In this document: positions 16,577 through 26,408 of the stretch, piece by piece | How positions within the stretch are numbered: the first letter of the stretch is position 1 | How the letters are laid out: each line of letters starts with the position of its first letter | Source: Dysgonomonas sp. UBA7710 | GTDB taxonomy: Bacteria > Bacteroidota > Bacteroidia > Bacteroidales > Dysgonomonadaceae | Assembly (NCBI RefSeq): GCF_002482385.1 | Contig: NZ_DLFW01000009.1 | Span: forward strand, 1-64,000 | Length of the DNA: 64,000 bases | Direction: 5' to 3' | The notes under the pieces: model-generated | Databases searched by the model: none | What the model was told of the DNA's origin: nothing | What the model saw: the letters and a program-made list of their open reading frames with translations, nothing else | Program-made: the position numbers and the translations under genes

Positions 16577-19500
16577 ATGAATAATTGTATGAAAAAAGAA
16601 CGAAAGCCAATTCTTTTCAAGGTATTGCTATTCTTTGCTTTATTGCTTGTGAATAGCAGTATCATTTTTGCACAAAATGGGATTACAGTTTCCGGTACAG
16701 TGCAGGACGAATTAGGAACACTCGTGGGAGTGAGCATCGCGATTAAAGGAACTACTACAGGTACATTGACCGATGTGGATGGTAAATTTTCATTAACCGT
16801 CCCAAATGATAAGGTAGTTCTTACTTTCTCCTTTATAGGCTATGTTTCGCAGAACATAACAGTAGGTTCCGACAGAATTTTCAATGTAACGATGAAGACT
16901 GAAGATAATTCTTTGGATGAAGTAGTAGTTATCGGTTACGGCACCGTGAGAAAAAAAGATCTGACCGGATCTACCGTATCGGTCAAAGGTTCCGATCTGG
17001 CCAACATTCCGGTAACTACAGCAGCTCAGGCCTTAGCCGGTAAAGCTGCCGGTGTGAATGTTATCCAGCAAAGCGGCGCACCGGGTGCTAATGTTCAGAT
17101 TACTGTACGTGGCGGCACATCTATTACACAAGGTACAGAACCATTGTATATTGTGGACGGTTTTCAAATGGAAAACGGTTTGCAGAATGTAGATATTAAT
17201 GATATCGAAAGTATCGACGTGATGAAGGATGCTTCCGCAACGGCTATTTACGGGGCAAGAGGATCGAACGGTGTTGTGTTGATTACTACAAAATCCGGGA
17301 AATCGGGAAGAACAGAAGTCTCCTATAATGCTTATGTCAGTTTCAACCGTCTGGGTAAAAAACTGGATTTATTAGGAGTCGAAGACTATGTGAAATATCA
17401 ATATGAATATAACGTGCTTCGTGGTAATGCGGATAGTTTTGCCAATTTTTTCGGAGGTGATGTCAATGCAGCAGACTTTTATTCCGGAGCTTATTCCAGA
17501 ATCTCTCAAGAATATGGGAATCGCGCGGGAATCGATTGGCAGGATATTGTATTCGGTGATACCGGAATTACCCAGAATCACAATATAAATATAAGTGGTG
17601 GCACCAATAAAACCAGGTATATGGTGAGTTATAACTATACCGGTGAAGACGGTATCATGGAGAAACATGGCTATAAGAAAAACAGTATTCGCGCCAAGAT
17701 CAATCATGAATTAAGTAAAGGTGTACGTTTCGATTTTGCTTCCAGCCTGCAAATGACCAAGGTTGATGGTGGTGGTTCACTGGGAGGAAAATTAAAGCAG
17801 ACAATCCTGCAACCGATCACCGGAGGGGCAAGGTGGACAAATGAACAAATGATAGGTTCCGATATAGGTACGGAGATCGGTAATATAATGAATGATGCCA
17901 ATTATGATGCTCAAAACCCGATTCTGGATAACAGGGCTATTACTAACGAGAAATATACCCGTTTAGCAACTGTCAATGCCGGACTTGAATTTGATCTTAT
18001 AAAGAACATGACGTTCCGCACGGCCGGCAGCTATACATGGCAGCAGATTCGTAAAGATTATTGGGATGACGGCAGCACCAAACAAGCTAAAGCAAATAAA
18101 AGCCCTTATGGTTATGGTTCCCGGGATAATAGTGAAAAATATTCATGGCAGATCACAAATACTTTGAACTATGCATTCAATCTGAAAGAAGTACATCGTT
18201 TTAATGTACTCTTGGGACAGGAGACTTATTATACCGAAAATATGATGCTGGAAAATGAATACCGTAGTTTCTCTGATGGTAACTTCGGACTGAATGATGT
18301 GAGTATGGGAATCCCTTATACATGGAAGTCTGATAAGGAGAAAGTAGGATTGGTTTCTGTATTTGGCCGTCTTTCTTATAATTTTGATGAACGTTATCTT
18401 TTTACGGGTACCTTGCGCGGAGACGGGTCGTCCAAGTTTGCCAGAGGCAAGCAATGGGGATATTTCCCTTCTGCTTCGGGGGCGTGGCGTATTACGGAAG
18501 AGTCCTTCATGGAAAATGTAAAAACGATTATGAATAATCTGAAACTGCGTGTGGGCTACGGTATTGCGGGTAACAACAATATTAAAAACAATATGTATGC
18601 GACCTCTTACGGATCCGGGCATTATGGATATAACGGAGGAGATTATATTACATACATTCCCGGTACGACATTGGGGAATCCAGACTTGAAATGGGAGAAA
18701 ACGACCACCACTAATATAGGATTAGATATGGCTTGGCTCAACAGCCGTTTTAACCTCTCTGTGGACTGGTATAATAATGAATCATCCAACCTGTTGATTG
18801 AAAACAAAATACCTACTTCCACCGGATATTCTACCCAGATACAAAATATCGGTTCTATTCGCAACAGAGGGGTTGAAATCGTGTTGAATACAACGAATGT
18901 TTCCACCAAAGATTTTACATGGTCGACTGATTTTAATATCGCATTCAACCGTTCGAAAGTATTGGATCTGTATGGAAGTGACGAACTCAATTATTTTATA
19001 AAAGATTATGAATCCCGTATGGGATACAAAATAGAAGTGGGACAACCTTTAGGACAGTTCTACGGACTTATTTATGATGGCATCTATACTACCGATGATT
19101 TTATTCAGAATCAGGACGGAACTTATACGCTGAAGGATGATGTACCCTATCTGAAAGGAAGTACCCGCTCCAGCGTAAAAGTAGGCGATGTGAAATATAA
19201 AGCGATTGCCGGTGAAACGGATCAGGACGGAAATCCTGTTTTCTCTGTCAATGACCGTACGGTTATCGGTAAAGCACAGCCCAAATTTACAGGAGGTATG
19301 AACAATACTTTCAGGTATAAAGGTTTTGACCTGAACATCTTCTTTAATTTTGTATATGGCAATAAAGTATTCAATATGAGCACACAACGATTTATTGGTC
19401 CATATCTGGCAAATCAAAATACACTATCGAAGATGAGCGACAGGTTTACATTGATAGATTCTGAGACAGGCAAAGAGAGTACTAATCTGGCAAGATTGGC

Positions 19501-19840
19501 TGAGCTGAATCCCAACCAGAACGGAGGTTTATTATGGAATATTTCTTCCAATAATAAGACAGCTATCAGCGACCACAGTAGTTATTATCTGGAAGATGGT
19601 TCTTATTTGCGTCTGAATAATATTACCTTGGGTTATACATTGCCTAAGAAACTAGTACAAAAGGCAAGGATCAATAGTGTCCGGGTCTATGGTACGCTGA
19701 ACAATATCCATACATTCACTAAATATAGCGGTTATGATCCCGAAGTATCGGCAAGCGATAATGCTTTGACTCCGGGTATAGACAATTCTTCATATCCACG
19801 GGCAAAAAGTTGGGTGTTGGGAGTAAATTTAACCTTTTAA
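16577..19840 (+). CDS. SusC-like TonB-dependent outer-membrane transporter (pectin locus)
   Basis: 1087 residues. Signal peptide to about 33 (IIFAQ); CarboxypepD_reg-like domain about 36-110 (VSGTVQDELGTLVGVSI); a TonB-box-like segment DEVVVIGYGT about 115-124; plug domain with the SusC-typical LYIVDGF and IDVMKDASATAIYGARGSNGVV; then a 22-strand-type barrel ending in VLGVNLTF. It imports oligosaccharides handed over by the SusD partner encoded 8 bases downstream. Full length, no STN domain, matching regulation by the hybrid regulator rather than by an anti-sigma factor. Confidence 0.95.
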   Translation: MNNCMKKERKPILFKVLLFFALLLVNSSIIFAQNGITVSGTVQDELGTLVGVSIAIKGTTTGTLTDVDGKFSLTVPNDKVVLTFSFIGYVSQNITVGSDRIFNVTMKTEDNSLDEVVVIGYGTVRKKDLTGSTVSVKGSDLANIPVTTAAQALAGKAAGVNVIQQSGAPGANVQITVRGGTSITQGTEPLYIVDGFQMENGLQNVDINDIESIDVMKDASATAIYGARGSNGVVLITTKSGKSGRTEVSYNAYVSFNRLGKKLDLLGVEDYVKYQYEYNVLRGNADSFANFFGGDVNAADFYSGAYSRISQEYGNRAGIDWQDIVFGDTGITQNHNINISGGTNKTRYMVSYNYTGEDGIMEKHGYKKNSIRAKINHELSKGVRFDFASSLQMTKVDGGGSLGGKLKQTILQPITGGARWTNEQMIGSDIGTEIGNIMNDANYDAQNPILDNRAITNEKYTRLATVNAGLEFDLIKNMTFRTAGSYTWQQIRKDYWDDGSTKQAKANKSPYGYGSRDNSEKYSWQITNTLNYAFNLKEVHRFNVLLGQETYYTENMMLENEYRSFSDGNFGLNDVSMGIPYTWKSDKEKVGLVSVFGRLSYNFDERYLFTGTLRGDGSSKFARGKQWGYFPSASGAWRITEESFMENVKTIMNNLKLRVGYGIAGNNNIKNNMYATSYGSGHYGYNGGDYITYIPGTTLGNPDLKWEKTTTTNIGLDMAWLNSRFNLSVDWYNNESSNLLIENKIPTSTGYSTQIQNIGSIRNRGVEIVLNTTNVSTKDFTWSTDFNIAFNRSKVLDLYGSDELNYFIKDYESRMGYKIEVGQPLGQFYGLIYDGIYTTDDFIQNQDGTYTLKDDVPYLKGSTRSSVKVGDVKYKAIAGETDQDGNPVFSVNDRTVIGKAQPKFTGGMNNTFRYKGFDLNIFFNFVYGNKVFNMSTQRFIGPYLANQNTLSKMSDRFTLIDSETGKESTNLARLAELNPNQNGGLLWNISSNNKTAISDHSSYYLEDGSYLRLNNITLGYTLPKKLVQKARINSVRVYGTLNNIHTFTKYSGYDPEVSASDNALTPGIDNSSYPRAKSWVLGVNLTF

Positions 19841-19847
19841 ATAGATA

Positions 19848-21827
19848 ATGAATATGAAAAAGATAATAAATATTTTAGGAATATCTATCCTGTTGCTGAT
19901 GTTCAGTTCATGTGAGGACTGGTTGGACATGCCCTCCGAATCAAAAGCCGATAGCTCCAGCGTGTTTTCAACGGTGAGCAGAGCCGAAATGGCAGTAGTC
20001 GGAGCTTATCCATATATATTTACACAAGAATTGGGATACCAGTTATTGATGGGTACAGACGAATCAAGTTCGACGGAATCAAATTCCAAATACAATGTTT
20101 CGAATTATGATTATACGAATCTTACCGGGATGTTAAGTTCTACTTATACCACCATGTATCGCGCTATCGAATATTCCAATGTCTGTATTAAGAATATTCC
20201 TTTGATGAGTGCTGCCGAAGCTGAACAAACAAAGGTTAATTCACTGTTGGGTGAGGCTTATGCCATTCGCGCGTATGCATACTGGAATATTGTGCGTTTT
20301 TATGGTGATGTTCCTTATACAGACATCCCTACTTCCGATTTGACGACTTTTTCATCTTCACGTGTCAGTCGCGATGAAATATGGGATCATTGTATTGCTG
20401 ATTTGCAGAAAGCCGTCGAATTACTCCCCTGGAAAAGTGAGGGGATGGTAAGTACAGGAGAACGTTTCACCAAGAATGCGGCGTATGGTATTTTAGCACG
20501 TGTAGCCCTGCATGCTGCCGGATATTCACTGCGCTGGGATTTGAATACCGTCCCATACAATAAAAGCACTGTAAAAAATGCACAGCGTGAAGATGCAGCC
20601 CGCATCAGAGAACTATATCAGATAGCTGCCGATGCATGTGCAGCAGTCATTGCTAAAAATGAAAATAGCCTGTTAAGCAGCTACGATCAGGTATTCCGTG
20701 ACCTGGCTTTGAAACAATACAACAATGAAACGATCCTTGAATATGGCTGGTATGGCTCCGAAAGCCCGGATGTACGTACCGGTTATGTGAATGGGGTTGC
20801 TACCAGCGGAACAAGCGCTACATTCGGTAAAGGAGGTCCTCAGATGATAACTATGCCGACTCTTTACTTCGAATTTGATGAAGGAGATCAGCGCCGCGAT
20901 GTATCGGTTTGCAACTATGGCATTCTGTCGGATGACAATTTGCAGATGAGTACTTATATCGGGACTTGCCTGGGTAAATACCGTATCGACTGGAAAGCAG
21001 ACCGGGGAACATCAGACAGTAAACGGGATATTAATTTCCCATTGTTACGCTATTCGGATGTATTGCTGATGTATGCAGAGGCTTTGAACGAATTGAATAA
21101 TGGACCTACGGAAGCTGCTGCAAACGCATTAAAAACAGTTCGTCTGCGTGCTTTTAATAAGGACGCTTCTAAGGTAGGTACTATTCCCTCAGAATATAAC
21201 GGGTTCAAGGATGCCATTATCAAAGAGCGCAAACTGGAGCTTTCCAACGAATCGTTACGTAAGAGCGACCTTACACGCTGGGGTATATTATACGAATATT
21301 TAACAGCGGAAAAAGAGAAGCTGTACCAATTGGCAAAGCACGAAGGTCAATATGCAGATGTAGGTGTATACCGTGCATATAAGAAGGTGAAAGCTGTCGT
21401 TAAAAATCCGCTTATAGCTGTTCCTTATATTTCTATGGATGACACGGATATCAATTCTATGAACCTTACAGAAGGGGAAATTACGACTCTCAATACGATA
21501 AATGCCTCCGGCAAAGGCTATCTGGATAAAACTTTCTACGAAAATAGCGCCACAGGCAAAGTCTACTTTACCAAAAGCAGCGTGCCCGCCGGAACAGACG
21601 TTACAGAAGTATCATATACTATATTAAATATGTTTGGTTGCCATTCGGTGAAGCAGATGGGCGGGCTTTCCGTAGAGGACGTGCCGGGATTAGCTTCGGT
21701 TAATAAATGGATCGAGAATATGTTTTATGGCATGCAGAAGAATATGGTAGAAATCCTTCCATTCAATACTACGAATATAATTGATGTAAATCCCGGACTG
21801 ATAGGTCAACAGCATCCAATGTATTAA
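19848..21827 (+). CDS. SusD/RagB-like glycan-binding lipoprotein (pectin locus)
   Basis: 659 residues. The lipoprotein signal ends in MFSSCEDWLD (lipidated Cys about 23). TPR-like helices follow, with GEAYAIRAYAYWNIVRFYGDVPY near residue 130 and the C-terminal SusD motif FPLLRYSDVLLMYAEALNE about 395-413. It forms the lid of the SusC barrel on the cell surface and binds the pectic glycan. It sits 8 bases after susC and 12 before the lyase gene, in one operon. A second Met at 19854 is an equally good start. Confidence 0.95.
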   Translation: MNMKKIINILGISILLLMFSSCEDWLDMPSESKADSSSVFSTVSRAEMAVVGAYPYIFTQELGYQLLMGTDESSSTESNSKYNVSNYDYTNLTGMLSSTYTTMYRAIEYSNVCIKNIPLMSAAEAEQTKVNSLLGEAYAIRAYAYWNIVRFYGDVPYTDIPTSDLTTFSSSRVSRDEIWDHCIADLQKAVELLPWKSEGMVSTGERFTKNAAYGILARVALHAAGYSLRWDLNTVPYNKSTVKNAQREDAARIRELYQIAADACAAVIAKNENSLLSSYDQVFRDLALKQYNNETILEYGWYGSESPDVRTGYVNGVATSGTSATFGKGGPQMITMPTLYFEFDEGDQRRDVSVCNYGILSDDNLQMSTYIGTCLGKYRIDWKADRGTSDSKRDINFPLLRYSDVLLMYAEALNELNNGPTEAAANALKTVRLRAFNKDASKVGTIPSEYNGFKDAIIKERKLELSNESLRKSDLTRWGILYEYLTAEKEKLYQLAKHEGQYADVGVYRAYKKVKAVVKNPLIAVPYISMDDTDINSMNLTEGEITTLNTINASGKGYLDKTFYENSATGKVYFTKSSVPAGTDVTEVSYTILNMFGCHSVKQMGGLSVEDVPGLASVNKWIENMFYGMQKNMVEILPFNTTNIIDVNPGLIGQQHPMY

Positions 21828-21838
21828 TCAGAAAGCCT

Positions 21839-24199
21839 ATGCGTAATTTACTTCTTATACCGGTATGCATATTAGGATATATCTGTAATTTATCCTCGCA
21901 ACCTCTTGCATTTCCTACTGCTGAAGGCTATGGTAAATACACTTCCGGCGGAAGGGGCGGACGTGTGATTACAGTTACCAACCTGAACGATTCGGGTACG
22001 GGAAGTCTGCGGGATGCCATAGAGCAGCAGGGAGCACGAATAATAGTTTTCGCGGTAGACGGGTCTATCGACCTGCAATCGAAGCTGATTATTGAAACAG
22101 ACAACATAACCATTGCCGGGCAAAGTGCGCCCGGTGATGGAATCTGTCTCAAAGGTTACCCTCTCTATGTGAGGGCTAATAATGTGATTATCCGTTATAT
22201 CCGAACCCGTATGGGAGACCTTCACGCGATAGAAGACGATGCGATGGGCGCTATGCGGGTAAAAGATTTGATTATAGACCATTGTTCCGTTTCGTGGTCG
22301 GTAGATGAGTGTCTTTCAGTTTACAGGTCTGAAAATGTAACCGTGCAATGGTGCATGGTTACACATAGTCTGGCTAAATCTGTTCATTCAAAAGGTGCGC
22401 ATGGTTTCGGCGGAATATGGGGCGGCAGCAAAGCTACTTTTCACCATAACTTGTTGGCTCATCACAGCAGTCGGAATCCCCGTTTTGCGTCGGACGGATA
22501 TTCTCCTGTAGATTTCCGGAACAATGTAGTTTATAATTGGGGATTTAAATCTGCTTATGGTGGAGGACAACACGGAAAAATAAATTTTGCGGCAAATTAT
22601 TATAAGCCCGGCCCTGCAACTTCGGACAGCAAGAGGGCATGGTTTCTTGATCCGGCAGAAGATGGGACGGGCTCATATTATATTGCCGGAAATGTAATGG
22701 AAGGCAGCGATGAAGTTACTGCCGATAACTGGAAAGGAGTGGGTGCTGAAAAGAGGATAAAAGCCGGACAGCCGTTTCCTTATGAGCCGATTATGGAAGA
22801 CATCCCTGAAATAGCTTACGAAAAGGTACTTGCCTACGCGGGTTGCAGCCACCGCAGAGATGAATATGATAAACGGGTGATTGAAGAAGTAAAGACAGGG
22901 ACGGCCATAGGTGGGGAAACATATGGTGGAGGCAATAAAGGTATCATCGATTCGCAAAATGCAGTCGGTGGATGGCCCGGATTGAAACAAGGAAAATATT
23001 CCGCGGACAGTGACGGGGACGGAATACCCGATACATGGGAGACAGCACACGGATTGAACCCGAATGATCCTAAAGATGGAAATCTGTACAATCTCAATGA
23101 AGATTATACAAATATTGAAGTGTATCTCAATTCTTTAGTAAATTTAGACAACTATCATTATTCTGTGATAAGGAAAAATACAAATTCGAAAATAACGGGA
23201 AAATACCCTCAGGATAAGATTTCTGATTTTAGTAAAAAATTACAGCCGATTGGGCGTATTCTTGAATCGGAAGGATACTATGTATGGTGCTGTGCTCCGG
23301 TATTCGATAAAGAAGGAAAAGTCCATGTCTTTTATTCACGCTGGCCTGAAAAATATAAAATGGGAGGATGGATACATAAAAGTGAAATCGCACATGCTGT
23401 AGCAGATAAGCCGGAAGGGCCTTATACCTATGTGGAAACTGTTTTGGCTCCCCGCCCGGGATATTTTGATGCGATGACCTGCCATAATCCGCATATGCAG
23501 TATGTGGACGGGACTTATTACCTTTTTTATATGGGTAACAGCGATGGAACGGTTTACACCAAACGTATCGGCATGGCGAAATCCGGGTCATTGGACGGAC
23601 CTTGGGAAAGATGCGAAAAACCGCTTCTGGAAGCAGGGAAGAGCGGTGAATGGGACGATTGCAATACGACCAATCCCGCATTCGTTTCACATCCCGACGG
23701 ACAAGCATGGCTTTACTATAAGTCATGGAACAAAGAGGCTTACCAAAATGAAAAAGGAACTATCCGTGCCAACCGGAAATACGGACTGGCTATAGCTGAC
23801 AACATAGAAGGAAAATATAAGAGAATAAAGGAAAATCCGGTTGTCGATCTTTCAAAATACGGTGACAATAAACAGGTTGAAGATGCATATGTGTATATAG
23901 AGGATGGCAAATTTAAAATGCTGATGCGCGATATGGGATATTTCGATCATGAGGCAGGATTGATTTTCGAATCGGAAGACGGGATAAACTGGTCGGAGCC
24001 TCAGATAGCCTGGTTTGGCGCGGATGCCTATTTGCAGGAGCCGCCTGCTCCCAAACACCTCAAAAGATACGGACGGTTTGAGCGTCCGCAGTTATTAATG
24101 AAGAACGGAAAACCTGCATACCTTTTCAATGCTATGCAAGGAGGAAAATATGAAACAGCCTCCGGGTTTGTATTTAAAATATTATCTGATAATGAATAA
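21839..24199 (+). CDS. Pectate lyase (PL1-like) fused to a GH43-like beta-propeller
   Basis: 786 residues with a signal peptide (1-21). Residues about 24-370 form a parallel beta-helix like PL1 pectate lyases: FPTAEGYGKYTSGGRGG at the start, DNITIAGQSAPGDG, DDAMGAMRVKDLIIDHCSVSW, and SSRNPRF with the probable catalytic Arg. A Ca-binding DSDGDGIPD segment near 389 leads to a short linker. Residues about 465-780 look like a five-bladed propeller of the GH43/GH117-like superfamily (APVFDKEGKVHVFYSRW, CHNPHMQYVDGTYYLFY, TTNPAF). It should cut homogalacturonan by beta-elimination. The propeller substrate is unknown. The fusion is unusual and its stop overlaps the start region of the next gene. Confidence 0.85.
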   Translation: MRNLLLIPVCILGYICNLSSQPLAFPTAEGYGKYTSGGRGGRVITVTNLNDSGTGSLRDAIEQQGARIIVFAVDGSIDLQSKLIIETDNITIAGQSAPGDGICLKGYPLYVRANNVIIRYIRTRMGDLHAIEDDAMGAMRVKDLIIDHCSVSWSVDECLSVYRSENVTVQWCMVTHSLAKSVHSKGAHGFGGIWGGSKATFHHNLLAHHSSRNPRFASDGYSPVDFRNNVVYNWGFKSAYGGGQHGKINFAANYYKPGPATSDSKRAWFLDPAEDGTGSYYIAGNVMEGSDEVTADNWKGVGAEKRIKAGQPFPYEPIMEDIPEIAYEKVLAYAGCSHRRDEYDKRVIEEVKTGTAIGGETYGGGNKGIIDSQNAVGGWPGLKQGKYSADSDGDGIPDTWETAHGLNPNDPKDGNLYNLNEDYTNIEVYLNSLVNLDNYHYSVIRKNTNSKITGKYPQDKISDFSKKLQPIGRILESEGYYVWCCAPVFDKEGKVHVFYSRWPEKYKMGGWIHKSEIAHAVADKPEGPYTYVETVLAPRPGYFDAMTCHNPHMQYVDGTYYLFYMGNSDGTVYTKRIGMAKSGSLDGPWERCEKPLLEAGKSGEWDDCNTTNPAFVSHPDGQAWLYYKSWNKEAYQNEKGTIRANRKYGLAIADNIEGKYKRIKENPVVDLSKYGDNKQVEDAYVYIEDGKFKMLMRDMGYFDHEAGLIFESEDGINWSEPQIAWFGADAYLQEPPAPKHLKRYGRFERPQLLMKNGKPAYLFNAMQGGKYETASGFVFKILSDNE

Positions 24200-24206
24200 T
24201 ACCTTT

Positions 24207-26336
24207 ATGATGAAAAAATGGGCAGTTCTGCTTCTGGCAGGCTTACTGGTTGGCTGTGGGAATAATACTCCTGAGAAGATAGACCGTTACGCCCTGGTAG
24301 AGAGAAATAATCCGAAGGTGACGGAGTTCGAAGAATTATCTTCACTGTCCGTCGGCAACGGTAATTTTGCCTTTACGGCAGATGCTACCGGATTGCAGAC
24401 ATTTCCCGGGTTGTATTCTGCCGGAGTACCTCTGGGCACACAATCCCAGTGGGGGTGGCACAGTTATCCGGATACGGAAAATTTCAAACCCGAAGAGACC
24501 CTCAGAAATTACAACTTTAGAGGATGGGACGAGCCTTATGCCGTTCAGTTTAATGAAAAAGGCCGTCAACAGGATGCTGCGAATTATTTCCGCGTCAATC
24601 CTCACCGTCTGCATTTAGGTTATGTCGGGTTAGAGGTGACCGGTGATAACGGCGAAAAAGTCAAGCCCGAAGAATTTAAAAATATTAACCAGACACTCGA
24701 TCTGTGGAAAGGAATTATCTCCAGCCGGTACACAGTAAATTCCGATTCGGTATCTGTACAGACAGCAGTTCATCCTGATCGGGATCGCTTAGCTGTAAAC
24801 CTGAATTCACCTTTGATCGGAAAAGGAAAAATGAAAGTGAACTTCCGTTTCCCCTACCCTACCGGCAATCATTCAGACGACGCTACGGATTGGACTGTTC
24901 CGCAAAAACATAAAACGGAAATCATTTCCCGGGATGACCATTCTTTCGTCTTGAAAAGGACATTGGATACAACCGTATATTATATTTCGGTAAAATATGA
25001 AGGTAAAGCTGCTCTGTCGGAGAAAGAAGCGCATTATTTACTCCTGACACCTGAAAGTGATAAATTCTCATTCGTATGTGAGTTCACGGATAAAGCTCCC
25101 GCGAAACTGGATGACAATACAGATGAAACGTTCGGGGCTTCATCACGGTATTGGACTGCATTTTGGGAAAAGGGGGGAGCCGTCGATTTTTCGAAATGTA
25201 CAGACCCCCGGGCGAAGGAGCTGGAGCGCAGGGTTATCCTGTCACAATATCTGATGGCAATACAGTCGGCAGGAATGTATCCTCCGCAAGAGACAGGTTT
25301 GACTTATAACAGCTGGTTTGGAAAATTCCATCTCGAAATGCACTGGTGGCATGCCGTACATTTCGCATTGTGGAACAGAACCGATTTGCTGGAACGTAGT
25401 ATGGACTGGTATGCGCAGGTTTATCCCGTTGCTAAGCGGATAGCCGAAAGGCAGGGATTCAAAGGCGCGCGCTGGATGAAGATGACAGACCCTTCAGGTA
25501 CGGAAGCTCCGTCGAAAGTAGGATCTTTCCTAATTTGGCAACAGCCTCACTTCATCTATATGGCGGAACTTATTTACAGGAATAACCCTTCGGAAGAGGT
25601 GGTTAAAAAGTATGGTTTCCTTGTTAATGAAACTGCTGAATTTATGGCGTCATTTGCCACCTACGACGAACTGGAAGGACGTTATATACTGAAAGGAATT
25701 ATTCCGGCTCAGGAAACGTTGAGAGCTTCGGAAACGATCAATCCGCCTTTCGAACTCGCATATTGGCATTACGCCATGTCTGTGGCGCAACTGTGGAGAG
25801 AACGCGCAGGCGAAAAACGTAAACCGCAATGGGACGAACTGATTGATAAGCTTTCACCGTTGACGGCTTCAGATGGTTTATATTTAGCTTCCGAAGACGC
25901 TGTGGATACTTACAAAGATATCCGTTTTACGTCCGACCATCCGGCTGTATTGGGTGCATTGGGTATATTGCCTCAATGTAAGCTGGTACGCCCCGATTAT
26001 ATGAAAAACACATTGAACTGGATATGGGACAACTGGAACTGGGGTAAAACATGGGGATGGGATTATCCGATGACTGCCATGAGTGCGGCTCGTCTTGGCG
26101 ATCCGGAAAAAGCGGTTGGCGCCCTTCTGATGGAAAAGCGTACCAATACATATCTTCTTAACGGTCATAATTATCAGGATTCCCGTCTGCGGGTATATCT
26201 TCCGGGGAATGGGGGCTTACTTACCGCGGTGGCAATGATGTGCGCAGGCTGGGACGGAAATGGAACTGAAAACCCGGGATTCCCTAAAGATGGTACATGG
26301 AATGTCGTCTGGGAAGACCTGAAACCGATGCCTTAA
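24207..26336 (+). CDS. Lipoprotein six-hairpin glycosidase candidate, GH65-like
   Basis: About 709 residues from Met at 24207, chosen because it gives a lipoprotein signal (LLAGLLVGC, lipidated Cys at about 17). The N-terminal half looks like a beta-sandwich (SLSVGNGNFAFTADATGLQT). The second half is Trp-rich and helical: NSWFGKFHLEMHWWHAVHFALWNR, then PFELAYWHYAMSVAQLWRER, and TWGWDYPMTAMSAARLG near the end. This resembles (alpha/alpha)6 enzymes related to GH65 and GH95. No characterised member is recognised. Its position between the pectate lyase and GH105/GH28 genes suggests a pectin side-chain or backbone sugar as substrate. Acidic catalytic residues cannot be assigned by eye. Confidence 0.65.
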   Translation: MMKKWAVLLLAGLLVGCGNNTPEKIDRYALVERNNPKVTEFEELSSLSVGNGNFAFTADATGLQTFPGLYSAGVPLGTQSQWGWHSYPDTENFKPEETLRNYNFRGWDEPYAVQFNEKGRQQDAANYFRVNPHRLHLGYVGLEVTGDNGEKVKPEEFKNINQTLDLWKGIISSRYTVNSDSVSVQTAVHPDRDRLAVNLNSPLIGKGKMKVNFRFPYPTGNHSDDATDWTVPQKHKTEIISRDDHSFVLKRTLDTTVYYISVKYEGKAALSEKEAHYLLLTPESDKFSFVCEFTDKAPAKLDDNTDETFGASSRYWTAFWEKGGAVDFSKCTDPRAKELERRVILSQYLMAIQSAGMYPPQETGLTYNSWFGKFHLEMHWWHAVHFALWNRTDLLERSMDWYAQVYPVAKRIAERQGFKGARWMKMTDPSGTEAPSKVGSFLIWQQPHFIYMAELIYRNNPSEEVVKKYGFLVNETAEFMASFATYDELEGRYILKGIIPAQETLRASETINPPFELAYWHYAMSVAQLWRERAGEKRKPQWDELIDKLSPLTASDGLYLASEDAVDTYKDIRFTSDHPAVLGALGILPQCKLVRPDYMKNTLNWIWDNWNWGKTWGWDYPMTAMSAARLGDPEKAVGALLMEKRTNTYLLNGHNYQDSRLRVYLPGNGGLLTAVAMMCAGWDGNGTENPGFPKDGTWNVVWEDLKPMP

Positions 26337-26374
26337 ATGAATGAAAAGTGAAAAATGAATAATTAAAAATGCAG

Positions 26375-26395
26375 GGGCAGAGTTTCTCTCTGCCC
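26375..26395. promoter_or_regulatory. Hairpin between two pectin-locus genes
   Basis: 8-bp GC-rich stem GGGCAGAG / CTCTGCCC with a 5-base loop, then GTTTA, in the 72-base gap between two same-strand genes. It is terminator-like but lacks a long T run. It may act as an attenuator, a partial terminator or a transcript-end stabiliser. The preceding A-rich stretch repeats AAAAATGAATAA-type words. Confidence 0.6.
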
Positions 26396-26408
26396 GTTTA
26401 CTTACAAT

